DNA of 64,000 nucleotides from UKL13-2 sp947085425 (GTDB lineage: Bacteria > Pseudomonadota > Gammaproteobacteria > Burkholderiales > Usitatibacteraceae). The stretch spans positions 1-64,000 of the forward strand of contig CAMTWK010000016.1 in the NCBI GenBank assembly GCA_947085425.1, given 5' to 3'. Positions 36,716 to 46,057 of the stretch are shown one piece after another; the first letter of the stretch is position 1, and the number at the start of each line of letters is the position of its first letter. The notes beneath the pieces were generated by a model that was not told where the DNA came from, did not search any database, and worked only from the letters and a program-made list of their open reading frames with translations. The position numbers and the translations under genes were made by a program.

Positions 36716-38374
36716 ATGGCTGCATGCGCAATTGCCATTGCCGCTCTATTTTCAATTCCAGTAATCGCCGTTGGCCTGAGCCTGTTCCAAGCCGATGGTG
36801 GTGCTTGGGCGCATATCCGCGCCACCACGCTCTCGGATTTATTGACGAATTCGTTATTATTGGTGCTTTTGGTCGCCATGGGTGCGGGCGTGATTGGCAC
36901 CGTCACCGCCTGGCTGGTGTCGCGTTATGAGTGGCACGGTCGCGCCCATCTCGAATGGCTGCTGGTATTGCCACTGGCAATGCCGGCGTACGTCACAGCC
37001 TATGCTTATACCGATCTATTGCAATATGCCGGCCCGGTACAAACTTGGTTGCGTGAAATTTTTCAGTGGCAGGCAAAAAATGATTATTGGTTTTTTGAAA
37101 TTCGTTCACTGGGTGGTGCTGCCACCCTGTTGACGCTGGCACTTTATCCATACGTTTATTTGCTCGCCCGCGTCGCTTTTCTGGATCAATCCGCCTCTCT
37201 GGTGGAAGCCGGCCGTACCTTTGGGTATCGCCGCAGCACGCTGTTCTGGAAAGTTTCCATGCCTCTGGCACGCCCGGCAATTGTGGCCGGCATGGCGTTG
37301 GTGATGATGGAGACCCTTGCGGACTACGGCACGGTTTCGTACTTTGGCGTCAATACCTTTACCACCGGAATATTCTCGGCTTGGTTTGCACAATCGGATC
37401 GCATTGCCGCCGCAAAACTTGCCGGTCTGCTGCTGATTTTTGTGGCACTGGTGCTGCTGTTGGAAACCAGCGCGCGCCGGCGGGCGAAGTACACCGAAAC
37501 ACGCGGCAAAGCACCGGAGCGCACACGACTCACCGGCGGCACCGCTTGGGGGGCGACCTTGATGTGTGCCCTGCCAATCCTGGGTGGTTTTTTACTGCCA
37601 CTGTGGCTGCTGGCCAGATTGGCTTTGCAGGACGCCGATGCCAGTATGGCGTTTGCGCAGTTTGGTGAATTTGGCAGGCTCGCGTGGAACAGTTTTTCCC
37701 TTTCGGCGATCACAGCCTTTATTGCCGTTGCCATCAGCGTATTGTTGGCCTATGCCGGATTTCGCAGCAGAAGCGGCGTCACCCGTGGCAATCGTCACGG
37801 CGGCAGAGTGCTGATTAATTTTGTCAATCGATTGGTTGGGTTGGGCTACGCGGTTCCGGGCATGGTCATTGCTGTTGGCATTCTGATTCCGGTGACGATG
37901 TTTGATCATCGGCTGGCGGATGCGTTATCGATATTGTTGGGCCGCGACCCCGGCTTGATCCTCACCGGTGGTATCAGCGTGTTGATCTATGCGTATTTGA
38001 TTCGTTTTCTTTCAATCAGCCTACAGACCTGTGAGGCGGGCTTCGAAAAAATTTCGCCGAGCATGGATGATGCCGCCCGATCGCTGGGCGCGGGAAATCG
38101 TGAGGTCACCAGGCGCATTCATGTGCCGCTGCTCAAAACCAGTCTGATCACCGCCGGTCTGATGGTGTTTGTCGATGTCATGAAAGAGTTACCCGCAACC
38201 TTGGTGATGCGACCGTTTAATTTTGATACCTTGGCGGTCCGCACTTATACCCTGGCGAAAGATGAACGGCTGGCCGAGGCGGCAATGGCCGCACTGGCGA
38301 TTGTGCTGGTCGGCCTGATACCGGTGATATTGGCGTCAAAGGCGATTACCAACGACACGAACAACCGCCGTTAA
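36716..38374 (+). CDS. Ferric iron ABC transporter permease, FbpB-like
   Basis: 552 residues from ATG 36716, with AAGG upstream. An in-frame ATG at 36653 lies inside the Fur-like palindrome and is less likely. Twelve or so helices in two halves; each half shows the EAA-type loop: RTFGYRRSTLFWKVSMPLAR and AARSLGAGNREVTRRIHVP, followed by the P residue. These belong to the FbpB/ThiP family of fused permeases for Fe3+. No ATP-binding or binding-protein gene is adjacent, so partners must be elsewhere. Confidence 0.85.
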   Translation: MAACAIAIAALFSIPVIAVGLSLFQADGGAWAHIRATTLSDLLTNSLLLVLLVAMGAGVIGTVTAWLVSRYEWHGRAHLEWLLVLPLAMPAYVTAYAYTDLLQYAGPVQTWLREIFQWQAKNDYWFFEIRSLGGAATLLTLALYPYVYLLARVAFLDQSASLVEAGRTFGYRRSTLFWKVSMPLARPAIVAGMALVMMETLADYGTVSYFGVNTFTTGIFSAWFAQSDRIAAAKLAGLLLIFVALVLLLETSARRRAKYTETRGKAPERTRLTGGTAWGATLMCALPILGGFLLPLWLLARLALQDADASMAFAQFGEFGRLAWNSFSLSAITAFIAVAISVLLAYAGFRSRSGVTRGNRHGGRVLINFVNRLVGLGYAVPGMVIAVGILIPVTMFDHRLADALSILLGRDPGLILTGGISVLIYAYLIRFLSISLQTCEAGFEKISPSMDDAARSLGAGNREVTRRIHVPLLKTSLITAGLMVFVDVMKELPATLVMRPFNFDTLAVRTYTLAKDERLAEAAMAALAIVLVGLIPVILASKAITNDTNNRR

Positions 38375-38401
38375 TTTCCGCCGCCGGTTTGCCGGGGCCG
38401 A

Positions 38402-40906
38402 TCAGGTCAGTACGCGAATAGTCGCCAATGGTGGCGAATCAACCGCCCGCCGCGTGCCAATTAATCCGGCGACAGCAATGCCCACAGCGCCGCCCACCAC
38501 ACCAATCACGGGAATCCACCAGTTGAGGACGAATGGTACGTTTAATACCCGATCGGATAACAACGTACCCAACGCCAACGCACCCACGCTGCCGATCAGA
38601 CCCGCCAAAATGCCAATCGCTAAAAATTCCGCGAGTTGTAACACCACCATTTGCCGACGGCTGGCGCCAAGGGTGCGCATGATGGCGGCATCAAACACAC
38701 GCTCGTCCTGCGAGCTGGCAATGGCGGCGTACAGCACGACAATACCGGCAGCAAGCGTAAATAAAAAAACAAACGATACGGCATTGGCAACCTGGTCGGT
38801 AATCATACGCACCTGACGCATGATGGCAGTGAGATCAATCACCGATAAATTCGGAAACTGCCGCACCAAATTGTTCACCACCGCCTCTTTGCCCGGGCCA
38901 AGATGAAAACTGGTGATATAACTCGCCGGATAACTGTCAATCACGCCGCGATTGGCAATAACAAAAAAATTTGCTTTAAAGGAATCCCATTCGACCTTGC
39001 GCAAACTGGTGACCGTTGCCGAAAATCGGCTGCCGGCAATATCGTAGGTGAGCTTGTCGCCGAGTTTGATATTAAGCGATTTGGCAATACCCTCCTCGAC
39101 AGAAAATTGCGGCGTGGTATCCGCCTCGTCCCAAAATTTTCCGGCGACCACTTTATTGTCGACCTGAAGTTTATCCGCCCACGACAAATTAAATTCCCGG
39201 CCGGCCATACGTTTGGCACGTTCATCGGCATATGTTCGCTCTGAAACCGCCACCTCCGACACCGCCACCAGCCGGCCACGAACCATTGGGTATAAATCTG
39301 GCGTGTCCATTCGCAGCTCGGCAAAATAGGCGCGCACTCGCGGCAACTGGTCGGCTTGAATATTAATCACAAAACGATTCGGCACGGTTTCATTGACAGT
39401 GCTTTGCCAACGGGTAATCAAATCCGTTCGCACCAGGGTCAGCAATAACATCGCCATGATGCCCAAACCCAGTGCCATGATTTGTACCAGACTGGCGCCG
39501 GAGCGACGTTTCATATTGGCGATGCCATATCGCCACGATCCCGATGCCGCGCCGCGTAGTCGTGCTGCAAATTGAATCATCAACCAACCTACGACGGCCG
39601 CCACCCCCAATGCAACCATAAATCCACCTACCGCAATGACCCCCATTTTGACGTCACCGGCACGCCAGACGATCAATCCAGCCAGCGTGGCAAAACCAAG
39701 CAAATACGCCAGCATTGCAACGCCGTCAAACGGATCAAGATCACGCCGCAATACCCGGAGTGTCGACACTTTGCGCAACGACAACAATGGCGGCAGTGTA
39801 AAGCCCATCAACAACACCATGCCTATCGCCAGACCTTGCAACGCCGGCAGCATGGTGGGTGCGGGCAGCGCAACCGTAAACAACCCGGACAGTAATGCCG
39901 TCAGCCCCGCCTGTGCTGCGTAGCCGGATAGCGTTCCCAACACACATGCGGCCACGCCCAGCAATAAAAATTGCCACAGATTCAAGGCAAAAATATCCCA
40001 TTGCGACGCACCCAGACAACGCATCATCGCCGCGCCATCCAATTGCCGTTGCGAAAATCTTCGTGCCGCCAGCGCCACCGCCACCGACGCCAGTATCACC
40101 GACAACAATGCCGCGAGTCCCAGAAAACGCTGCGCACGATCAAGTGCAACCCGCACTTCACTGCGCGCGTCCCGCACCGTCTCCAGCCGCTCACCACGCG
40201 CCAATTTACCTTTGAATGTTTTGGCAAATTCAGCGACCACCGGCGGCTCACCGGCAACCAAAAATCCGAAGTTTGCGCGACTGCCAACCTGCATGAGTTT
40301 GGTCGCCGGGACATCGGCAAGATTAAACAGTACACGTGGCGCGATACCAAAATAATCGAGCACACTATCCGGCTCTTTGGTGATGATTTGTGTGATCTGC
40401 AAATTGATCGCACCGACCTTGATGGTGTCGCCAACATGCGCATTAATCCGCGTCAGCAACACCGCCGGCACCCACGCCGTGCCTTGGTCCGGTATGCCGT
40501 TGGCGTCACGATCCGGCGCGTCGACCGAATGGGTGATACGAATTTTTCCGCGCAACGGAAAACCATCACTGACCGCCTTTAATTCGGCCAGCGATACGCC
40601 TTGATCACGCTCTGCATCGCCGGAAACCATACTGGGGAAGACCAACGTTTCCGCTGACTGAAGTTTTAAGCGGAGTGCCTCATCCTTGAAGCGCTGATCA
40701 ATCGGTTTATCAGCCTTGATGATGGCATCGGCGGCGATCAGTTCATTCGCCTGCCGATTGAGCGCGGCGGTCACCCGGTCGGCAAAAAAGGCGACCGTAG
40801 TCACGCTGGCGACCGAGATGATCAACGCCACCATCAAAATTTTTGCTTCGGTGGCGTGGATGTTTCGGCGTAAAAATTTCAGAGCAAGTGCAAAATTTTT
40901 TATCAT
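38402..40906 (-). CDS. ybbP: ABC transporter permease, YbbP/FtsX-like
   Basis: 834 residues: an N-terminal helix, a large extracytoplasmic domain, then FtsX helices in two repeats (including LAALLSVILASVAVALAARR and FLFTLAAGIVVLYAAIASS). This is the partner of the YbbA-like ATPase 127 bases upstream. The ATPase and a divergent tesA-like esterase match the E. coli ybbAP/tesA layout. Substrate uncertain; lipid or lipoprotein extrusion is proposed for the family. Confidence 0.85.
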   Translation of the reverse strand: MIKNFALALKFLRRNIHATEAKILMVALIISVASVTTVAFFADRVTAALNRQANELIAADAIIKADKPIDQRFKDEALRLKLQSAETLVFPSMVSGDAERDQGVSLAELKAVSDGFPLRGKIRITHSVDAPDRDANGIPDQGTAWVPAVLLTRINAHVGDTIKVGAINLQITQIITKEPDSVLDYFGIAPRVLFNLADVPATKLMQVGSRANFGFLVAGEPPVVAEFAKTFKGKLARGERLETVRDARSEVRVALDRAQRFLGLAALLSVILASVAVALAARRFSQRQLDGAAMMRCLGASQWDIFALNLWQFLLLGVAACVLGTLSGYAAQAGLTALLSGLFTVALPAPTMLPALQGLAIGMVLLMGFTLPPLLSLRKVSTLRVLRRDLDPFDGVAMLAYLLGFATLAGLIVWRAGDVKMGVIAVGGFMVALGVAAVVGWLMIQFAARLRGAASGSWRYGIANMKRRSGASLVQIMALGLGIMAMLLLTLVRTDLITRWQSTVNETVPNRFVINIQADQLPRVRAYFAELRMDTPDLYPMVRGRLVAVSEVAVSERTYADERAKRMAGREFNLSWADKLQVDNKVVAGKFWDEADTTPQFSVEEGIAKSLNIKLGDKLTYDIAGSRFSATVTSLRKVEWDSFKANFFVIANRGVIDSYPASYITSFHLGPGKEAVVNNLVRQFPNLSVIDLTAIMRQVRMITDQVANAVSFVFLFTLAAGIVVLYAAIASSQDERVFDAAIMRTLGASRRQMVVLQLAEFLAIGILAGLIGSVGALALGTLLSDRVLNVPFVLNWWIPVIGVVGGAVGIAVAGLIGTRRAVDSPPLATIRVLT

Positions 40907-41033
40907 TGTTCGTCGTGTCGAATGGCCAAATTCATCCCGATAAAAGTTACAAATACCAGCATTAACAGGGCATTTCAGACATTAGTGGCTGAAAATGGTT
41001 GTAAATAAATGAGTTTTCAATTTATCCGTAGGG

Positions 41034-41795
41034 TTACATTGCCAACGCCGCTTGGTGCTCCTCGTCGGTGACCACGCCGGCGTCAATCGTCAGGCGGCGT
41101 CCACATCGCGCGGCAAGATGAGAGTCGTGGGTAACCAAAATAAGCGTGGTACCGCGTTCTCGGTTCAATTCAAACAACAACTCAACCATGGTGCGTCCGG
41201 TTTTGGCATCGAGGTTGCCGGTCGGTTCATCCGCAAACAAAAGTTTCGGCTCGGTCACAAACGCCCGCGCAATGGCCACACGCTGCTGCTCCCCGCCTGA
41301 CAGTTGGCGCGGGTAATGTTTGACCCGTGCCGCCAGTCCCACCCGTTCGAGAATTTTCAGTGCACGCGCTTGCGCATTCGGTTCGCCCGCCAACTCCAAT
41401 GGCAACATCACGTTTTCGAGTGCGGTGAGGGATGGCAACAGTTGAAAGGACTGAAAAACGAAGCCCACCAACCTGCCACGCAAACGTGCACGACCATCTT
41501 CATCAAGCGCAAACAGGCTTTCACCGTTGATCTGTACCTCCCCCTTCGTGGGGGTATCCAATCCCGCCATCAACCCCAGCAAGGTTGATTTGCCAGAGCC
41601 GGAGGCGCCCACCACGGCAACGGCTTCGCCCGCCGACACCGTAAAATTCGCGTCACTAACAATCGTCAAAATGCCGTCACTGGTGGGCACTTGTTTGGTG
41701 ATATGACACACCTTGATAACAGGCTGTGCATGATTGGGCCGGTCGGCGAAGTGGCTGCCAGTGGTGGTAGCTGATGCGATTGAATGGGTTGACAT
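41034..41795 (-). CDS. ybbA: ABC transporter ATP-binding protein, YbbA-like
   Basis: 253 residues. Walker A GASGSGKST, signature LSGGEQQRVAIARA and Walker B LLFADEPTGNLD are present; it resembles LolD/YbbA. It pairs with the ybbP-like permease. It is divergent from the esterase. Confidence 0.9.
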   Translation of the reverse strand: MSTHSIASATTTGSHFADRPNHAQPVIKVCHITKQVPTSDGILTIVSDANFTVSAGEAVAVVGASGSGKSTLLGLMAGLDTPTKGEVQINGESLFALDEDGRARLRGRLVGFVFQSFQLLPSLTALENVMLPLELAGEPNAQARALKILERVGLAARVKHYPRQLSGGEQQRVAIARAFVTEPKLLFADEPTGNLDAKTGRTMVELLFELNRERGTTLILVTHDSHLAARCGRRLTIDAGVVTDEEHQAALAM

Positions 41796-42020
41796 GGCTT
41801 AAAAGTGCGCCTCCCGAGCGCGCGGTGGTTGAATTTGTTGTCGGCAATATGAATTGGCGATACGGATTGATGGTGCAATATGGTGATGCAGGGTGGAACG
41901 TGGCGATAATGCAGGTACTCAAATCATTTCAAATGTGAACCGGCATTTTGACTACGCCAGCCACTATTATCATCACCTGCCGGACGAAACACGGAATTTA
42001 GACAGAAAATTGACAAACTG

Positions 42021-42803
42021 ATGGCACCTATGACCGCCCAATTGAGATTACATTCACAAAATTCACAGCGGCATCCACGCTTCATGTGCCAACGGCGATT
42101 TTGGCGGGTGTTGTGCTTGAGCGTTGTGACAAGCGCATGGATCAGTGCGTTCCCCGCCCATGCAGCGAGCACAACATTGCCACCGATTGCCGCTGCCGCG
42201 CCAACCAAGCACCAGCACACCCAACCAGTTGAAAAAATTATGGTTTATGGGGACAGCTTATCTGCCGCCTATGGCATTCAACCCAATGAGGGCTGGGTCA
42301 GCCTGCTCGAAGCCCGACTTGCCACCAACAAAATCGCGGTGGTGAACGCCAGCATATCCGGCGAAACCACCAGTGGTGGCGCCAATCGTATCAATACGGA
42401 TCTGTCCCGCCATCAGCCGACGATTGTGTTGCTGGCATTGGGGGCCAACGACGGACTGCGTGGCCTGCCGATTACCGAAATGCGGCGCAATTTAAACCTC
42501 ATGCTGGCAGCCATTCGCAAGGCCAACGCGCGTGCGGTGCTGATTGGCATTCAAATCCCGCCCAATTACGGAATTGATTACAGCAATCAATTCAAAGATA
42601 CTTTTGTGATTTTGGCGCGCGAACAAAAGTTGCCGCTGGTGCCGTTTTTACTGGACGGTATCGCCGATCAATTTGAAAATTTTCAGGCCGATCGCCTGCA
42701 CCCGACTGCGGCAGCGCAACCACGCATTCTCAAAAACGTCCTGACAATCGTCGAGCCGCTGCTCAAAGCACCCCGCCCGATTAAATTGTCGCAGGCGAAA
42801 TGA
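42021..42803 (+). CDS. tesA: GDSL/SGNH esterase, TesA-like
   Basis: 260 residues from 42021; the codon at 42084 is a second candidate start, giving a shorter signal peptide (MCQRRFWRVLCLSVVTSA, then FPAHA). Block I VYGDSLSAAYG, block III ALGANDGLRG and block V DRLHPTAA give the Ser, Asn and Asp/His. It is a periplasmic thioesterase/lysophospholipase of broad specificity. It is divergent from ybbA, as in E. coli. Confidence 0.88.
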   Translation: MAPMTAQLRLHSQNSQRHPRFMCQRRFWRVLCLSVVTSAWISAFPAHAASTTLPPIAAAAPTKHQHTQPVEKIMVYGDSLSAAYGIQPNEGWVSLLEARLATNKIAVVNASISGETTSGGANRINTDLSRHQPTIVLLALGANDGLRGLPITEMRRNLNLMLAAIRKANARAVLIGIQIPPNYGIDYSNQFKDTFVILAREQKLPLVPFLLDGIADQFENFQADRLHPTAAAQPRILKNVLTIVEPLLKAPRPIKLSQAK

Positions 42804-43975
42804 CGCAGCCCGCTCCGACAAAATCGATGGCCACAGCCGCTGCGTCATTGCCATCAGGCGACAGCCCGCTCGCGCTGCGCTCCGGAATGGTCAGGCAGCC
42901 GTTGCGTTTTTCCGACCTCGCCGCCTACGATTGCATTATTGACACGCGCAGCCAGGCTGAATACGCCTTGGATCATATTCCTGGTGCCATTTCCTGCCCG
43001 GTGCTGGGTGATGATGAACGCGCTCAAGTGGGCACGCTGTATAAACAAACGTCGCGCTTTGACGCGAAAAAACTCGGCGCAACCATGGTTGCGCGCAATA
43101 TCGCCAACCATATTGAGACCTTATTCCAAAACAAGCCCATCAAATGGCGGCCGCTGATTTACTGCTGGCGCGGCGGGGCGCGCTCTGCCGCCATGACCCA
43201 CGTCATGCGGCAAATCGGCTGGGATGCCACACAACTCGAAGGTGGTTATAAACAATGGCGGGCGTCACTGGTCCTTGATCTCGACAGATTGGCGGTGTCG
43301 TTTCACTTCATTGCGGTTTGTGGCCGCACCGGATCTGGCAAGAGCCGTTTGCTCGACGCCTTGTCTACCAATGGCGCACAGGTGCTCGACCTGGAGAAAC
43401 TGGCCGCGCACAAAGGCTCCGTATTGGGCGACCTGCCGGATCAGCCGCAGCCCTCTCAGAAAAAATTTGAGTCGACCCTGTGGGCGGCATTGGCAAAATT
43501 TGACGCGTCGCAACCGGTATTTGTTGAAGCGGAAAGCAAAAAAATCGGTGTCCTGCGCGTGCCGCAGGCGCTGATGGCGCAGATGTGGGTGGGCGAATGC
43601 ATCGATCTGAACACCCCGGACAAGCTGCGTGTGCCGCTGCTGCGCGAAGAATACGCCCATCTCATCGCCAACCCAACCTTGTTGCGCGCCAAACTCGATT
43701 GTTTGCACGCCTTGCACACAAAAGAAAAAATCGCCGCATGGCATGCGCTCGCGGCCAATGCCGAATGGAATTTGTTGGTGCGCGAATTGCTGGTGGCGCA
43801 CTATGACCCGGCCTACGACAAATCAATGTTTCGCCACTATGCCAACATAGGCCGGTCCGAAATGATTGTGTTGGACAACATTGATACGGCCGGTTTTGAA
43901 CATGCCGCCGCTCACGCGCTGGTTTATGCTGCCGCATTCGCCAAAAAAATGGCTGAAAGAGCCCGTAATCGCTAG
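42800..43975 (+). CDS. selU: tRNA 2-selenouridine synthase
   Basis: 391 residues. The rhodanese domain has Cys122 in YCWRGGARSA, and a P-loop GRTGSGKS lies at 175-182. This pair of domains defines SelU (MnmH), which replaces the sulfur of 2-thiouridine in tRNA with selenium. The start overlaps the tesA stop by four bases. No selD was seen in the window. The last base of its stop is the first base of element B. Confidence 0.88.
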   Translation: MTQPAPTKSMATAAASLPSGDSPLALRSGMVRQPLRFSDLAAYDCIIDTRSQAEYALDHIPGAISCPVLGDDERAQVGTLYKQTSRFDAKKLGATMVARNIANHIETLFQNKPIKWRPLIYCWRGGARSAAMTHVMRQIGWDATQLEGGYKQWRASLVLDLDRLAVSFHFIAVCGRTGSGKSRLLDALSTNGAQVLDLEKLAAHKGSVLGDLPDQPQPSQKKFESTLWAALAKFDASQPVFVEAESKKIGVLRVPQALMAQMWVGECIDLNTPDKLRVPLLREEYAHLIANPTLLRAKLDCLHALHTKEKIAAWHALAANAEWNLLVRELLVAHYDPAYDKSMFRHYANIGRSEMIVLDNIDTAGFEHAAAHALVYAAAFAKKMAERARNR

Positions 43976-44264
43976 CCTGCATATTTCACGGGTCGGCCCC
44001 GCTCTGCATGGTGGCTTGCCCGTTAAGTGTTACCGCACTTTGCCATCCAGTTTGGTTTTAATTAAACATCGGGCTTTTGCGCTCGATAGCAGGCCGCTGA
44101 ACATGCGCTTTTCTGTTCTCTTCCCGTGCTCATTTGCCAAACACGGCTCGCTATGCCGTGGTCAGTCGAACGAAAAATCACACGCCAATCGACCCACTCT
44201 CGAACGCAACCCCATGAAATATGCAGGCTAAGCGTGGCGGGGCCGACCCGTGAAATATGCAGGC
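43975..44264. mobile_element. MITE-like element B
   Basis: Perfect 28-bp terminal inverted repeats: 43975-44002 (GCCTGCATATTTCACGGGTC…) and 44237-44264. A second partial right end lies at 44215-44228 (TGAAATATGCAGGC). Interior parts are similar to element A in the reverse orientation (GCGCTTTT…CTCTTCCC; AGCGGCCTGCTATCGA). There is no transposase, so the element is nonautonomous. The left end abuts the selU stop. Confidence 0.65.
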
Positions 44265-44344
44265 AATGGTTTGTGAATTTTACTCAAGCGAAAACCGCCC
44301 TTGCAGCCGCGTGAGAATTCCATCCCACGCACCATTACATTTGC

Positions 44345-45202
44345 CTATTTTTTCACCAGTTCCACACGACGATTTTTAGCGCGCCCTTCTTCGCCGCGAT
44401 TGTCCGCAACCGGTTTTTCCTGACCAAATCCCGCGGCGCTCATGCGCATGGAGGCAATGCCTTGCGCTGCGAGCACCGTCATCACACTGTTTGCACGATT
44501 TTCGGAAAGCGTTTTGTTGGCCGCGGCATTGCCGACATTATCAGTGTGACCCTCAATGCTGATTTTTAAGTTTGGTGATGCGGCAAGCGCTTTTGCGACT
44601 TCCGCGAGTATGGGTTTGGCATCGGGCTTGATGACAAATTTATTGGTGTCGAAATTAATGTAGAGCGTGATGAAACCCTTCGTGTTGAGTTCCTCCAGGA
44701 GTTTGTTGGCCGCCACCACCTGGGTTAACGCCGCGCGCTCGACAAAATGCAGCAAATAACTTTGTGTGGGCGCGGAAAAAATACCGGGCTCAACCCGCAC
44801 CCAAACGTCTTTGCCATTCACCGTGGCTTTGAGTGTGGTCTCACCACCATCGGCGTCTCGTGGCAAACGTTCGTAAACCACTTGACCGCCAATACTTTTA
44901 ATCGCGTTCTGATAATTGCGGATTAATTGCAGCGGACTTGGCTGCCTGTCGGCGATGTTGTGAAAATATACGATCTTGGTCGAATCGCCCTCGATGGTTT
45001 CCCGCTTTGGGTTGCCGTCCGGTTTTTTGCCGACCGCGACATCGACGGCGTTGAAATTCTTGACGTATTCCTCGATGCGCGAATCCGGATAGCGCGTCAG
45101 CATCGGATGATCTTTCGATCCGCGCGCATCATCTTGTGCATGCACAGCGGTGCCGGCGACCAAACAAAACAGCAGCGTGATTAAACTGCGGTGCAGGCGC
45201 AT
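44345..45202 (-). CDS. OmpA-family peptidoglycan-binding protein
   Basis: 285 residues from ATG 45202, with AGGAG five bases upstream (a 27-residue longer frame is not supported). Signal peptide MRLHRSLITLLFCLVAGT…VHA. The C-terminal OmpA-like domain (about 190-285) has YINFDTNKFVIKPDAKPILA, ISIEGHTDNVG and LSENRANSVMTVLAAQG, which bind diaminopimelate of peptidoglycan. The middle part is not recognisable. Confidence 0.85.
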   Translation of the reverse strand: MRLHRSLITLLFCLVAGTAVHAQDDARGSKDHPMLTRYPDSRIEEYVKNFNAVDVAVGKKPDGNPKRETIEGDSTKIVYFHNIADRQPSPLQLIRNYQNAIKSIGGQVVYERLPRDADGGETTLKATVNGKDVWVRVEPGIFSAPTQSYLLHFVERAALTQVVAANKLLEELNTKGFITLYINFDTNKFVIKPDAKPILAEVAKALAASPNLKISIEGHTDNVGNAAANKTLSENRANSVMTVLAAQGIASMRMSAAGFGQEKPVADNRGEEGRAKNRRVELVKK

Positions 45203-45289
45203 GACTCTCTCCTGAAGGTGGTTGCCGCCGATATTGCGTGCAATGGTTTCATTTTTATCCCCGCCCTGATCCAGCGCCTCCACGTCCGC

Positions 45290-45701
45290 CTAGTCTTTCA
45301 ATCTCCCCGCCGCGAATATATTCGCGCGGAAATCGGCCTCGCTGATCACCGGCAAATCAACATCGTTGATCCGCATGATAACGCGTTTGGCAAAACAGGT
45401 CGCGAAGTCCACGCCGTCAATCGATGACAACAAATCGATGCGTGCCGGTGGATGGCCGAGTTGCACCACGGAATTCGGTGCAGAAAGATTTGCGGCCGAT
45501 ATGCCAAGTTCGCCAAAGCCGAATTCCCGCAATGCGTCGAGTACGAGAGAAATATTCTTGACGGTGCGGCCGATCCAAATATCAATATCGCCGGTATTGC
45601 GGGGTGACCATGCGCCGCCAGCGCATCGCACCGACAATCAGGAACTCAGCGCTTTTTGAGTTGGGTAACTGAATAAATTCTTTGAAGTCTTTGTTCAGCG
45701 T
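45290..45701 (-). pseudogene. Nucleotidyltransferase-type protein, dead
   Basis: Reads as LNKDFKEFIQLPNSKSAEFL…(GAYALAAHGHP)RNTGDIDIW…, the pattern of a minimal nucleotidyltransferase (GDIDIW with the Asp pair). Two single-base deletions (one in the GCG-TAT-GCG zone, one in the following C-run) break the frame. The first codon is ACG where ATG would fit, a single change that is silent in the overlapping gene. The expected length after repair (137 residues) fits the family. It overlaps the end of its partner pseudogene. Confidence 0.6.
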
Positions 45702-45833
45702 CGGGTGTGTGGGCGTGTGCCTGCTGACGCAACGATTCGAGCACCGCAAATCGTGCCTCGACCGGCTGCGCGAGCCAATAGGCCAGATCGCCGGGCTGTG
45801 AGTGCAAGGTTGTTTTCGTGACTACTTTTTCAT
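45646..45833 (-). pseudogene. Small partner gene of the nucleotidyltransferase, dead
   Basis: Repair of one missing A in the poly-A after the ATG at 45833 would give MKKVVTKTTLHSQPGDLAYW, then ARFAVLESLRQQ and EQRLQRIYSVTQLKKR. This is the usual 60-90 residue protein found before such nucleotidyltransferases. Both form a two-gene module of toxin-antitoxin type, though this is not proven for the family. As written, the frame stops at codon four. The repaired length (62 residues) fits. Confidence 0.5.
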
Positions 45834-46057
45834 GGAAAAATGATAGCGGCCGGTCGGGAAGCAGCGCTGCGTGTTGCGGGAAAGCATGCCCGCGATTCAA
45901 TAATCGAGTACCGGAAACGCAATCGCCCTTTTGCACAAATCCTGAATGTATCGCTGACATGCGAGCGGTCAAACGCGTGCCCATTCACTGAAACCCCGCC
46001 GTTTTCCCCGACATCGCAGACAATATTCCGGCGCAGGCTCCGCGCCGTCGCCCAAAA

